64,000 nucleotides of DNA from Cyprinodon diabolis (lineage: Eukaryota > Chordata > Actinopteri > Cyprinodontiformes > Cyprinodontidae). Below the pieces are notes generated by a model. The model saw only the letters and a program-made list of their open reading frames with translations. It ran no database searches and was not told the origin of the DNA. The stretch is from contig CM060070.1 of assembly GCA_030533445.1 (NCBI GenBank), positions 36,386,501-36,450,500 of the forward strand, given 5' to 3'. A program made the translations under genes and the position numbers. Shown here piece by piece: positions 48,801 through 52,550 of this stretch. Position 1 is the stretch's first letter. Each line of letters begins with the position of its first letter.

Positions 48801-50660
48801 TTTGTAAAATATTCCAGCTACTCACAGAAACCCAGGAAATAACTTCAGGTTGGAGGATCTGCCATAAACACATAAACATCAGCTGGCAGACACCTGCAGT
48901 GAAGCGTGTGTTTGTCTATTGAGCTGCAGCCAGACTTGTTCTTACAAGCTTTCGACAAAAGAAGTGTGCTCCTGATCAAACGGTGTTTATGTAACAGCGG
49001 GGCAGGATTAAACTGAAACGTTCAGCTTCTGCAGGCGACATCACCCTTATCAACATCCTGCAACTGTCAAGTATAAAGAGCAGCCTTCGCCCACCGCCAT
49101 CATTTTCTCACTGCTGTATTGTTATTTACGGACTGTTATTTACGGCAGGTTGTTTCCTCACACGGAAACTCTGGCGAGGTCACCAGCTTCCCACTGGAGG
49201 AGAACAAAGTTTTTCGCGGCTAAATAAAATGCAGCGCCCAGTCACTGATCGCCAGAATGTTATAATTGTGTTGGATGGCTGATTAAAACAAGGGAGAGTT
49301 CAAACTTTGTGCCTCGTGAAGTGATCGTGTTTGTTAACGTTTCTACTAAATTTAACCACTTTAGCTGAGGTTTAATTAATGTGATCAACAGAAAGTTGAG
49401 CAGAGTTGTGAACTGGAAGGAAAATGATGATTAATGTTGATTAATTATTCAGTCTCATTTACTATTCCTAAATAAAAACCAACTATTAGGTGAATAAAGT
49501 ACTTATTTTAATTTATTAGCATAAATTCAGTGGTTTCCCAGAGGTCTGATTGAGAACATTACAGCAGACGGATGGTATGAGCTCTAAATGTCCAGCTCAT
49601 TTTAAAAGCTGGAAGAGAAAAAAGGGTAACTCTGGGGGAGCAACAGAGATTCACAGCTTCATGATGATGGATATATATCTTGTTCTCCAAAAGTGGGCCA
49701 AAAAGGAAGTTGTGTTTGCTGTTTTTCCCACCATGAAAGCGCACTCTAAATCCAAATAAGTATCTGTTGCATGAATATTGAGCTACTGAGTTATTTGCAC
49801 TAAAAAAAGGGCTGAAATGTAGTTTCTAAATGTGCAAAGCAGGTAGAGACATGCACCCAAAGAATGGGAGCTGTGTTGACTCAGAAAGCAAACTGCTGCT
49901 ACGCTATAACTTGGAAAAATAGGGGCAGAGAAATCAATCTTATGTTGAACGCATCTAGAAGAATCTGTAGGTTTCTTGCAACAGAATCTGTTAAGATAAC
50001 CAAATCTGTTCTTAAACCTTTTAACTAGGGCTGCAACTAATTATTAATAATTGGATAGCAAAAGATTCATTAATTAAAGCAGGTGAAACTAAAACTTGAG
50101 GAGTTCTGGATATAACATATTAACGGGCAAACATTTTTTTACCTTAAATTCAGCATTTTTTCATATTTTTGTACCATTTTGTTGTAATTGCTGCTCAGGA
50201 TGGGTTGCTGTCAGCTAAAGACACGTTTTACAGTCTCTTTACTCCAGTTAACGATTAATCCATCACTAAATTAGTTGATTATTATTTCAATAATCAATCA
50301 TGATTAATCTGATTGTTTCAGCTCTACTTTTAACAGATGTTGGGGTAACATGAAGTAGCATCGGGACCAGAATAAGGTTCCCAATGTTGTGATGAATCAA
50401 ACTCACATATTTATTTAACACAGCAGAGATCTGTCTGCTGCCATGCTAGCCTCTTGTTTTACTTTCTGTTCAATATTATAAGTATTACAGAATATTCAGG
50501 TATGAATCCATAGTTTTCTGACATGTTTTATCTTTTTTTTTTTTGCAGGTTTGCTGTGATGGCTTGTTGCTGGGCTTTGGACCCAGAGGAGAGGCCCAAG
50601 TTCCAGCAGCTCGTTCAGTGCCTCACAGAGTTTCACGCAGCGCTGGGTGCCTACGTGTAA
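2983..50660 (+). CDS. ryk: ryk, receptor-like tyrosine pseudokinase (14 of its coding exons, 5' end outside window)
   Basis: Single-pass receptor that binds Wnt through an extracellular WIF domain and signals through a catalytically impaired kinase domain. Exons: 2983-3104, 3181-3280, 5219-5347, 6727-6780, 14405-14546, 17096-17196, 26859-26984, 36348-36434, 38366-38435, 40627-40759, 42983-43092, 43188-43347, 45361-45497, 50549-50660. Every junction is AG/GT and the phases join without a break into about 526 residues plus a split first codon. Seen in order: WIF part (starts LDAELYYVRND), a KRRK tetrabasic site, a TM helix (VFYISVSVCCIVIFLVAIIL), a Ser/Thr-rich juxtamembrane segment, a Gly loop (GTFGRIFHG), Lys in FVKTVK, HKDLAARN in place of HRD, DNA in place of DFG, and a C-terminal GAYV. 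The family is usually about 600 residues, so about 70-80 N-terminal residues (signal peptide, WIF start) lie upstream. The gene is stretched by a 6.9-kb ERV and a 5.5-kb DIRS in its introns. Confidence 0.97.
3181..3280 (+). CDS. ryk: ryk exon: WIF domain, middle
   Basis: Separated from the previous exon by a 76-bp intron, the shortest in the gene. Encodes VDYQLAFYVENPAVL through GEMPRVPS, with one N-glycosylation sequon (NIS). It ends in phase 1 at TCAG/GTCTTT, a donor poor at positions +3 to +6. Confidence 0.94.
3281..5218. other. ryk intron, mostly unremarkable
   Basis: AT-rich intron with several A/T homopolymers and the palindrome at 4060-4245. The 101-codon open frame at 3356-3661 is low-complexity and not supported as a gene. 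Confidence 0.6.
4060..4245. repeat. imperfect palindromic repeat
   Basis: The left arm (AACAATCCACTG, CTTCCCATCCAGGAAG) is matched by the reverse complement on the right (CTTCCTGGATGGGAAG, CAGTGGATTGTT) around a loop of about 20 bp. Each arm is about 75-80 bp. This hairpin family is common in fish introns. No target duplication is clear. Confidence 0.8.
5219..5347 (+). CDS. ryk: ryk exon: WIF C-terminal part with tetrabasic site
   Basis: Acceptor TTTCCTCCAG, donor AAAA/GTATGA. Encodes VFRVDMVCSENFDEEAF, two sequons (NLT, NFT), then NFKRRKMCFK. The KRRK matches the known extracellular tetrabasic processing site of RYK. Phase 1 in and out. Confidence 0.95.
5588..6442. mobile_element. 851-855 bp inverted-repeat element, GC-rich interior
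   Basis: Terminal repeats GCTACGTTCACACCGGACGC (5590-5609) and its reverse complement with one mismatch (6421-6440). The interior is unlike the surrounding intron: GC-rich, full of GCAGC, GACGCG and CTGCTGC units, with no transposase. Reads as a non-autonomous DNA transposon. Target duplication is not clear enough to assign a superfamily. Confidence 0.75.
6727..6780 (+). CDS. ryk: ryk exon: extracellular linker
   Basis: A 54-base exon between acceptor CTTCCAACAG and a consensus donor GTAAGTGA. Encodes TDSDSKIPPPSINSTLP, a variable, Ser/Pro-rich linker between the WIF domain and the membrane with one sequon (NST). Phase 1 in and out, so skipping it would keep frame. The linker is poorly conserved in the family; placement rests on splice sites, phase and position. 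Confidence 0.88.
6861..7340 (-). repeat. ERV 3' LTR (minus orientation)
   Basis: 480 bp, same length as the partner LTR and almost identical. Preceded on the minus strand by the purine tract. Confidence 0.96.
7341..7350 (-). other. ERV polypurine tract
   Basis: AGGAGGGAAA on the minus strand, directly abutting the 3' LTR; the expected plus-strand primer position. Confidence 0.8.
7456..8753 (-). pseudogene. ERV envelope gene, one frame break
   Basis: The signal peptide and first part of the surface unit are read at 8753-8448; the rest at 8481-7456 in another frame, so a single frame change lies around 8448-8481. In the long second frame (341 residues): an RRRR cleavage-like site at 91-94, a CWWC at 136-139, a heptad-rich helix, CX6CC at 198-206 and a membrane span at about 255-280 with a Cys cluster, then an acidic tail. 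CX6CC marks a gamma-type transmembrane subunit. The surface part is short (under 200 residues). Apart from the break it looks well preserved compared with pol. Not functional as read. Confidence 0.85.
9030..9330 (-). pseudogene. ERV integrase fragment
   Basis: Read on the minus strand, about 9040-9180 gives MDFIELNPSEGKKFC and LVIIDLFSKWIARK, the start of a retroviral integrase core with its first catalytic Asp. A His/Cys-bearing stretch precedes it (about 9190-9330). Stops and a frame loss follow. The rest of pol, including the second and third acidic residues, is absent. Confidence 0.75.
9331..10504. other. ERV interior without recognisable pol
   Basis: Apart from the nested MITE (9644-10013) I see no retroviral coding. 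The flanks 9331-9643 and 10014-10504 have no motif I recognise; they may be decayed pol or a second inserted sequence. Confidence 0.6.
9644..10013. mobile_element. hAT-type MITE copy 1, degraded, nested in the ERV
   Basis: Same family as copies at 34536-34938 and 50026-50326: GCAACTAACAATTATTTTGC start, a GTCTCTATACTCCA core, AATCAATTAAT and TTTTCAGCC end. The ends are worn (TAGGACAGC for TAGGGCTGC). It lies where reverse transcriptase should be. Confidence 0.75.
10505..11074 (-). pseudogene. ERV aspartic protease (pro) remnant
   Basis: About 189 codons. Contains the catalytic motif as LCDSGA, and further on LIGRDAL, the usual second protease signature. After the protease the frame runs into a Lys-rich tail and stops before any reverse transcriptase motif. 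The coding region upstream of the DSG is interrupted near 11095. Confidence 0.82.
11086..11350. repeat. repeat-like insert between protease and PPAY segment
   Basis: Contains GGGGCCCCCTGCCTGTCC and CCTAGGGCCCCAAATTTCC at 11285-11335, a phrase typical of fish DNA-transposon ends. It splits the displaced PPAY segment from the protease. Confidence 0.4.
11351..11640 (-). pseudogene. ERV proline-rich segment with PPAY late-domain motif, out of order
   Basis: Encodes a Pro/Thr/Ser-rich segment with NPPAYSPTPS. PPXY is a late-budding motif usually found between matrix and capsid. Here it lies downstream of the nucleocapsid and just ahead of the protease, so gag order is disturbed. A protease-start-like piece lies just upstream at about 11770-11830. 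Confidence 0.6.
11999..12328 (-). pseudogene. ERV gag capsid end and nucleocapsid with one CCHC zinc knuckle
   Basis: A short helical capsid-end segment, then an Arg/Gly-rich stretch, then one CX2CX4HX4C knuckle (CWSCKKKGHIARHC) and a stop at 11999. A single knuckle is typical of gammaretrovirus-like nucleocapsids. The overlapping frame upstream holds the matrix part, so a frameshift joins the two. Confidence 0.8.
12213..12653 (-). pseudogene. ERV gag N-terminal (matrix-like) remnant
   Basis: Starts MGKGQSKEKQ, with the Gly-2 needed for myristoylation. The first part is a plausible matrix domain; after about residue 105 the frame becomes Lys/Arg/Ser junk because the true frame shifts to the overlapping one (11999-12328). 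The matrix C-terminal part and most of capsid are missing. The frame break lies near 12330. Confidence 0.75.
12871..12899. repeat. (CA)n microsatellite
   Basis: Direct CA run within the ERV 5' untranslated region. Confidence 0.95.
13218..13233 (-). other. ERV primer binding site, tRNA-Tyr type
   Basis: Five bases inside the 5' LTR the minus strand reads TGGTCCTTCGAGCCAG. This is complementary, with one mismatch, to the 3' end of vertebrate cytosolic tRNA-Tyr (ends GGCTCGAAGGACCA). None of the other common vertebrate tRNA 3' ends I compared fits. Confidence 0.85.
13239..13718 (-). repeat. ERV 5' LTR (minus orientation)
   Basis: 480 bp, TG...CA. Differs from the other LTR at one position I can see (CCTGCAAAAAAG versus CCTGCACAAAAG). 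Includes a run of nine G on the plus strand shared exactly by both copies. Confidence 0.96.
13724..14404. other. ryk intron remainder after the ERV
   Basis: No repeat or gene recognised; ends in the acceptor of the transmembrane exon. Confidence 0.6.
14405..14546 (+). CDS. ryk: ryk exon: transmembrane segment
   Basis: Acceptor TTCCCCACACAG. Encodes a short Thr/Pro stem, a strongly hydrophobic helix VFYISVSVCCIVIFLVAIIL, then the basic cytoplasmic edge HLHSVKRVEMED. Leaves in phase 2 at ACAG/GTTGGC, a weak donor. Reading through would add ten codons and stop at 14580, giving a membrane-anchored form without the kinase-like domain; this is an inference from sequence only. Confidence 0.96.
14547..17095. 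other. ryk intron, nothing recognised
   Basis: 2.5 kb of AT-rich sequence. I see no coding region, RNA gene or clear transposon ends. Confidence 0.6.
17096..17196 (+). CDS. ryk: ryk exon: juxtamembrane Ser/Thr-rich segment
   Basis: Acceptor TTTATGTCAG, donor ACCA/GTAAGG. Encodes DSGSSQGLSQPSTQTTQYLR and ADTPNNAASVT, highly characteristic of RYK. Phase 2 in, phase 1 out. Confidence 0.96.
17197..18072. other. ryk intron start, nothing recognised
   Basis: No gene or repeat end seen before the MITE at 18073. Confidence 0.55.
18073..18480. mobile_element. MITE with TA flanks, mariner-like
   Basis: Ends CCGTATTTTCACGACCATAA (left) and TTATAGTCGCGAAAATACAG (right) are inverted repeats with a few mismatches. 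A TA dinucleotide lies on both outer sides, as for Tc1/mariner insertions. The interior has repeated AAGGCGCACC-type units. About 400 bp, no transposase. Confidence 0.75.
18891..19679. repeat. tandem duplication, unit 1 (A1-B1)
   Basis: Block A (18891-19182, about 292 bp) followed directly by block B (19181-19684, about 504 bp). Both recur almost exactly in unit 2. Block A holds a splice-acceptor-like TTAACATCTTCCAG followed by a short open frame that ends AAGAGGTGA. Confidence 0.93.
19680..21333. repeat. tandem duplication, unit 2 (A2-X-B2)
   Basis: Block A2 (19680-19971), then 857 bp (X, 19972-20828) absent from unit 1, then block B2 (20829-21333). B2 has one more A than B1 in one A-run. 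X includes a worn GCAGC/GACGC-rich inverted-repeat-like stretch at 19980-20165 similar in style to the 5588-6442 element. Confidence 0.93.
21334..22854. other. ryk intron holding the cassette exon candidate
   Basis: Pyrimidine-rich 21660-21883, then the 84-base candidate exon, then AT-rich intron. Nothing else recognised. Confidence 0.6.
21884..21967 (+). CDS. candidate 84-base cassette exon of ryk
   Basis: An unannotated exon candidate in the intron between the juxtamembrane exon and the first kinase-side exon. It has a pyrimidine tract of about 50 bases ending in CATCAG and a perfect donor AAAA/GTAAGT. Length is 84 (28 codons). Entered in phase 1 from 17196 and left in phase 1 into 26859, it stays open and restores the downstream frame. 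The insert would be Pro/Ser/Ala-rich (NNHPGSAPILQLAASSFQNP and a short tail). I know of no counterpart in mammalian RYK. Transcript evidence is lacking here. Confidence 0.55.
22855..23505. mobile_element. inverted-repeat element carrying a promoter/exon-like module
   Basis: Ends TAAAGCTGAAGTCTGTAA (22855-22872) and its reverse complement with one mismatch (23488-23505). Inside: AACCAATCACAG (CCAAT-type) near 23030, a 21-C run, GC-rich DNA, then an ATG at 23174 opening 37 codons that end at TGGAG/GTGAGTG, a strong splice donor (23286/23287). No transposase. Looks like a non-autonomous DNA transposon that has acquired a gene 5' end, or an element whose own first exon is all that is left. Confidence 0.7.
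23092..23112. repeat. poly(C) run
   Basis: 21 consecutive C inside the inverted-repeat element; length may be unreliable in an assembly. Confidence 0.9.
23506..24389. other. ryk intron, nothing firmly recognised
   Basis: Short open frames on both strands look random. No transposon ends identified. Confidence 0.5.
24390..24582 (-). pseudogene. MADF (Myb/SANT-like) domain remnant, Harbinger-associated type
   Basis: The minus strand from an ATG at 24582 reads a short lead, then HLYDASDKLYEDATVSANS, a TGA at 24490-24492, and then in the same frame REISQILERDPKECLQRWK, RLRDKYVKF and a TAG. This is the MADF pattern (LYD, a Trp before the E-I helix, Cys and RWK-LRD). The TGA stands exactly where the conserved Trp (TGG) belongs. 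MADF proteins accompany PIF/Harbinger transposases in fish, and some are host genes; no transposase is nearby. Domain call is good, origin inferred. Confidence 0.72.
24583..26858. other. ryk intron, nothing recognised
   Basis: AT-rich intron with T-runs and a small GTCT repeat near 25588. The 130-codon frames at 24426-24882 on the minus strand partly overlap the MADF remnant; their upstream parts show no domain. Confidence 0.5.
26859..26984 (+). CDS. ryk: ryk exon: entry to the kinase-like domain
   Basis: Acceptor CCCCTCAAAG, donor GAAG/GTATCT. Encodes YPSLRIEKNDLRSVTLMEAK through RDVLQE, the conserved lead-in strand of the RYK kinase-like domain. Phase 1 in and out. Confidence 0.96.
26985..27313. 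other. ryk intron with a MITE fragment interrupted by DIRS
   Basis: 27190-27310 carries repeated TTTTAGTCT units and CAGTGTTCATTTCGTC, reminiscent of a widespread fish MITE; the DIRS starts right after it. Confidence 0.5.
27314..27522 (-). repeat. DIRS inverted terminal repeat, 3' side of element
   Basis: Matches the reverse complement of 32622-32801 through the CCGCCAGAGGGCGGTGCTGA, CACCTGTGACACCGGATGAC and GTCATCCTTTGCTCTGCTCC blocks. It has about 40 extra outer bases (GAACGAAAGTTATGTATG) not in the other repeat. Confidence 0.92.
27565..27655 (-). repeat. DIRS internal complementary region
   Basis: Reads GTTACATACGTAACTTTCG (complement of the element's left end) running directly into TTCTATTTCATCCCTACTGA (complement of the right end), sharing GTTCTAT at the join. 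This is the circle-junction template typical of DIRS elements. Confidence 0.9.
27694..28900 (-). pseudogene. DIRS tyrosine recombinase frame, first catalytic Arg replaced
   Basis: The C-terminal 400 or so codons of a longer open frame. An N-terminal SAM-like part (TRLQYANRWRLFSQWC, STLKVYVAAISCLHQ) is followed by the catalytic part: AKKVSELHALSV, RAHSTRSVTASWA, then AAASWASPTTFTRFYSVNVA. The H-x-x-R box and the nucleophile Tyr are present. The first catalytic Arg of the family, directly before VSEL, is Lys here (codon 28264-28266, AAG; one transition from AGG). The frame's upstream portion (28900-30543) lies across the RT gene and is its shadow. Confidence 0.88.
28875..30950 (-). pseudogene. 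DIRS reverse transcriptase / RNase H frame
   Basis: 691 codons as read. RT motifs: FRPILDLRGLNRYL (residues 213-226), SIDLTDAYFHVPI (251-263), LPFGLSLSPRVF (285-296) and YLDD at 317-320. RNase H acidic residues: TTDAS (485), NVLELRA (517), IRTDN (542) and the later ADSLSR. A C-terminal segment (VDLLATEEST and YAFPPLSLI) corresponds to the region often described as methyltransferase-like in DIRS elements. The frame ends at a TAG (28875-28877) after LLVAPF, but the next 50 or so codons in the same frame remain open and family-like, so the stop looks like a TGG-to-TAG change that removes only the tail. Confidence 0.9.
30616..32148 (-). pseudogene. DIRS gag-like frame with one in-frame TGA
   Basis: Starts at an ATG at 32148. 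The first part has two CXXC pairs (CMDCGAALQ and CPTCLGH), a basic segment and a coiled-coil-like stretch. A TGA at 31510-31512 interrupts; the same frame stays open on the far side to 30616. The second half resembles the helical gag-like region of fish DIRS elements (a run including AYNAGARAGRLGNSLAHLMF). Total about 510 codons. Because both sides are in one frame, a single substitution (for example CGA to TGA) explains the break. Confidence 0.85.
32172..32500. repeat. tandem repeat in DIRS 5' region, two units of about 170 bp
   Basis: Shared blocks GGGAGAGGGGGCGAGAACCG, CTACCGTCACCAGGAATAAA and CCAATAAACCAAAAAAGCTA occur twice with further half-matches. Lies between the 5' inverted repeat and gag, where a promoter would sit. 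Confidence 0.85.
32622..32801 (-). repeat. DIRS inverted terminal repeat, 5' side of element
   Basis: Reverse complement of the repeat at 27314-27522 over most of its length; the outer end is AGTAGGGATGAAATAGAAC. Confidence 0.92.
32919..33125 (-). pseudogene. transposase-like fragment, unassigned
   Basis: Minus-strand frame with AKWTGGSGLTARSIKDEDFV and DLMKQADKRLNV; reads like part of a BED/hAT-related fish transposon protein but is too short to assign. Recorded with low confidence. Confidence 0.3.
33285..33475 (-). pseudogene. LINE ORF2 C-terminal fragment
   Basis: The minus strand reads LFSLLPSGKRLRRIRCRASR then FCNSFSPTAMRLLNRW, the C-terminal tail common to several fish non-LTR retrotransposons. 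No RT core is attached. Confidence 0.6.
33480..34527. other. ryk intron, nothing recognised
   Basis: No gene, RNA or repeat end seen. Confidence 0.5.
34536..34938. mobile_element. hAT-type MITE copy 2
   Basis: Ends ATAGAGCTGCAACTAACAAT and AATTGTTTCAGCCCT. Flanked by an exact 8-bp duplication GCTGTTTA (34528-34535; 34939-34946), diagnostic of hAT. Same family as 9644-10013 and 50026-50326. Confidence 0.9.
34947..36347. other. ryk intron, nothing recognised
   Basis: A-rich tract near 35130; otherwise unremarkable until the acceptor at 36347. Confidence 0.5.
36348..36434 (+). CDS. ryk: ryk exon: glycine loop and VAIK-equivalent strand
   Basis: Acceptor CTCCATCAG, donor AAAG/GTATGT. Encodes GTFGRIFHGVLLDEKDPTK and KQVFVKTVK. 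GTFGRIFHG is the altered glycine loop of RYK and the Lys in FVKTV is the ATP-binding lysine position. Phase 1 in and out. Confidence 0.97.
36949..37334. mobile_element. hAT-type MITE with GGGA-rich interior
   Basis: Ends TAGAGACTGACA and TGTCAGTCTCTA are perfect 12-bp inverted repeats. Exact 8-bp target duplication TTTTGTTG on both sides (36941-36948; 37335-37342). The interior is built from irregular GGGA, GGGACGGGA and CCCGTGGGAT units, strongly strand-asymmetric in G. Confidence 0.93.
37343..38365. other. ryk intron, nothing recognised
   Basis: No repeat ends or genes seen. Confidence 0.5.
38366..38435 (+). CDS. ryk: ryk exon: alpha-C region
   Basis: Acceptor TTTATTCTCAG, donor ATAG/GTAAGT. 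Encodes DQASEVQVTMMLTESCKLRG and LHHR, holding the alpha-C glutamate region of the kinase-like fold. Phase 1 in, phase 2 out. Confidence 0.96.
38545..38850. repeat. decayed MITE-like repeat
   Basis: Begins ATAGAGGTTGACC and contains GAGCCGATATTTGC and GGGGATCGGTTATACTG, in the style of fish elements with CCGATA/TATCGG-type repeats. The right end is worn. Confidence 0.4.
38851..40626. other. ryk intron, nothing recognised
   Basis: Contains T-run (39508-39525) and A-run (39607-39621) homopolymers; the 105-codon minus-strand frame across them is not supported as a gene. Confidence 0.5.
40627..40759 (+). CDS. ryk: ryk exon: hinge region of kinase-like domain
   Basis: Acceptor CTTTCTCTAG, donor TCAG/GTGAGG. 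Encodes NLLPICHVCTEEGEKPMVLL, PFMAWGNLKLFLRQCKLAEA and NNPQ: strands beta-4/5, hinge and alpha-D. Phase 2 in, phase 0 out. Confidence 0.97.
41393..41590. repeat. partial hAT MITE related to 42634-42830
   Basis: Shares the GGACCTCAAGGGCTGCTGTC and CTGCAGGTTTTAAAGGTTTC opening with the complete copy 1.2 kb downstream, but its right end is missing or changed. Confidence 0.6.
41591..42625. other. ryk intron, nothing recognised
   Basis: No gene or repeat ends seen. Confidence 0.5.
42634..42830. mobile_element. 197-bp hAT MITE with intact target duplication
   Basis: Ends CAGGCATCCCCAACC and GGTTGGGGATGTCTG. Exact 8-bp duplication TTCTAAAG (42626-42633; 42831-42838). The interior is itself nearly palindromic (CTGCAGGTTTTAGAGG versus CCTCCAAAACCTGCAG). 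Lies 150 bp upstream of a ryk exon acceptor. Confidence 0.92.
42983..43092 (+). CDS. ryk: ryk exon: alpha-E and catalytic loop
   Basis: Acceptor TTCCTTTCAG, donor GTGT/GTAAGT. Encodes AISQQDLVYMAIQIACGMSY then HKDLAARNCV. The catalytic-loop motif is HKD, as in other RYK proteins, not HRD. Phase 0 in, phase 2 out. Confidence 0.97.
43188..43347 (+). CDS. ryk: ryk exon: activation segment with DNA in place of DFG
   Basis: Acceptor CTCCTGACAG, donor TGTG/GTAAGA, after an intron of only 95 bp. Encodes IDDNMQVKITDNALARDLFP, MDYHCLGDNENRPVRWMALE and on to SASDV. The magnesium-binding DFG motif is replaced by DNA, the hallmark of the RYK pseudokinase. Phase 2 in, phase 0 out. Confidence 0.97.
43348..45360. 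other. ryk intron with one TATCGG-type repeat
   Basis: Apart from the repeat at 44150-44485, nothing is recognised. The 120-codon frame at 43468-43830 has no known domain and overlaps no splice-compatible exon. Confidence 0.5.
44150..44485. repeat. TATCGG/CCGATA-type fish DNA-transposon repeat
   Basis: GGTATCGGTGTCGGCAAGTA near the left and CGGTATTGGCCGATACTGC, CAGGTATCGGTATCTGG and TACAACACTGG near the right. Typical of a widespread fish non-autonomous element. Boundaries approximate. Confidence 0.55.
45361..45497 (+). CDS. ryk: ryk exon: C-lobe
   Basis: Acceptor TGTGTTCACAG, donor AGCT/GTGAGT. Encodes WAFGVTLWELMTLGQTPYVD, PFEMSAYLKDGYRIAQPIN and CPDE, the alpha-F to alpha-G part of the C-lobe. 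Phase 0 in, phase 2 out. Confidence 0.97.
45838..46210 (-). pseudogene. L2-type LINE 3' end with RT C-terminal coding
   Basis: The minus strand reads GEAAFSSYAPLLWNKLPENC and SSFKSGLKTHLFRIAFD, the C-terminal tail of L2-type ORF2. This is followed by a short 3' UTR ending CAAATAAATTTGCCTTGCC at about 45843. Truncated at the 5' side, as is usual for LINE insertions. Confidence 0.75.
46615..47300. repeat. possible non-autonomous element
   Basis: Opens AAGCCGAGTATACACTGTGC and holds several CACTGTACG/CACGATG-type repeats unlike the flanks. No matching inverted end was found, so this is tentative. Confidence 0.35.
47301..50017. other. ryk last intron, nothing recognised
   Basis: 2.7 kb without gene or repeat ends; small direct repeat GTTATTTACGG at 49127-49146. 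Confidence 0.5.
50026..50326. mobile_element. hAT-type MITE copy 3
   Basis: 301 bp. Ends TAGGGCTGCAAC and TTTCAGCTCTA. Exact 8-bp duplication CTTTTAAC (50018-50025; 50327-50334). Best-preserved ends of the three copies. 220 bp upstream of the last ryk exon. Confidence 0.92.
50549..50660 (+). CDS. ryk: ryk last coding exon and stop
   Basis: Acceptor has a long T tract and TTTGCAG. Encodes FAVMACCWALDPEERPKFQQ, LVQCLTEFHAALGAYV and TAA at 50658-50660. Ends in AYV, the hydrophobic C-terminus reported in RYK to bind PDZ partners. Confidence 0.97.
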
Positions 50661-51650
50661 AACGGGCGTAATTATGTAAACAAAGGTTCAGGACAGAAAA
50701 GAAAGGAAGAAAAATAATCAAACACAAATGGCGGTTGGACTTTACTCACTTGGAACACGTATAAAAATGTGCCTTATCTGATGCAAGAGCAGATTCTCGC
50801 CTGAGAATTTAACTTTGTACAGTTTATTTTTGCTTTTTTTTTTTATAACCTTTTTACATCATAGAGGAGTAAAAAGGTTTGTTTTCTATTTGCTGTGTCA
50901 TTTGCTTTCGAAGCATCTCCTCCTCCCCCCAGAGGACTGGAACAACGGAAAGCTCTCCTCCACCGTATGACTCATCATTTACTTTCGACTGAACAATGCT
51001 CACAGAACAGGTTTTCTACAGTTTTTGTTACGTAGTAAAACCATGTAAATTAGTTCTGTGTAACGGGTTTTGCTCCTAAACGAGACTCAACCGGCTCATC
51101 GGTACAGCTGGTGCTCTGGTATGCTGAGCTCCAGCTCGGTACGAGAGGTAACCTGGATACCGCTCTCAGACGTTTGCTGGTTGGGATTTTTCTCTTCAAA
51201 CGGTACAGCGCTTCCTCTGGATGAGTTTCCCTTCCTGCAATTTTATCGTGCTAACACTCGGTGGGAACGACGTCCCGGCTGGTTTTACGGCTGCTCTGTG
51301 GACCGCAGCCACACACGCGTAAACCAGCTTTAAAAAAAAAATCCACATCAGTTTGGATTTTGTTTGTACATTTGATTTATTCCCTCAGATTGTGTTTTTT
51401 ATATAAATATATAAGCTTGATTGTTCTGTGTCAGAACACAGCCCTAAACTGAATTTTCTGAGTGATTTGTAGAAACCTTTATGCTATCAATCACTGTGAA
51501 AACATGACTGCCAACCAGTGTGCTCTCGTTGTATTCCTCCACCTTTTTTACATCTTTGTGATGTGTTTTTATGGTCACTGCATGTTGAGATAAGGTTGTA
51601 AACTGCTTCCCAAAATTCATATCACAAATAAAATGGGATCTTTTAAAAAA
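50661..51650 (+). other. ryk: ryk 3' UTR with poly(A) signal
   Basis: Non-coding sequence continuous with the last exon. A canonical AATAAA at 51627-51632 follows a T/G-rich stretch, so cleavage is expected near 51645-51655. The short open frame at 51070-51333 inside it has no recognisable content and is not called as a gene. Confidence 0.75.
51627..51632 (+). terminator. poly(A) signal AATAAA of ryk
   Basis: First canonical hexamer in good context after the ryk stop codon, about 970 bp downstream. Confidence 0.65.
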
Positions 51651-52550
51651 ACATGGAACTGGTTTATTCTTATAGAATAAAGCTTCAAAATTAATTCAGC
51701 TCAATATTACCTCACTCTGAAAAGTGACTCTTTTTAACCAACCCTCACAGGTTGTATGATTTTTGTGTTGACTCTTTATTCTCCTGAAAAAGATATTAGG
51801 GATGAGCAGTTTGGTGGAGTGGACTGCTGAAATTTAAAATATAAATTTGGTGTCTTATTAAGTATAGAAGACAAACAAGCCCACAGAATGACTAATCCTC
51901 CACCATACACAACAATGGACAGGAGGTGCCTAGCCACACAATGGGTTTATGGCAAACCAAAAGTGGACCTGACGATACTTCAACCCGGGGAGAGTCACAC
52001 AGATAAAAGCTGTAATTAGGAGTTATTTAATTCGATTTATTTTTACAGGTAACCCAGTCAGATTGTTCAAAATGTTTCTAAGGAAAACCAGTTGACTCTG
52101 CAATCCCTCACAGAGAGCATGCTTGTACCGACAGTGGAGAGAAAACAAAAGCAGATAGACATAAATGCAATAGTTCTTTGGCGCTCGGGGCCCGGCAGAA
52201 GACTTTGATGCTTTCAATAAACGTACTCTTAGAAGAGTGACCTAGAAAAGGATTAGAGTAACCCCCAATCCCCACCCCCTGGGACCTGGGCACTGGTGGT
52301 GGAATAAAGCCAGTGGGCGAGTGGGACTGAGAGTGACGGGGGTTAAAGTGGGTGAAAGTTTGCTTGTGTGGGGGAGAGAGAAGCTGGCCCAGGAGCTAAT
52401 TGCAGGGGAGCTTGAAAGATGATTGGCTTTGGAGAAGGTGTGGCCCCGAGTTGATTGGCTGGAGCCGAACAATGTTCAGGTGAAGCTGATAAGTCTTTTC
52501 GACTGAATTTTTGCTAAAGCTTAAGTTCCTTTACAACATTGACAGGTCTA
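51651..52550. other. intergenic, nothing recognised
   Basis: Sequence between the ryk poly(A) site and the Tc1 element; no gene seen on either strand. Confidence 0.55.

Noticed and set aside
51070..51333. 87-codon frame in the ryk 3' UTR
   Set aside because: Lies in the untranslated region, no domain, no independent promoter or splice evidence.
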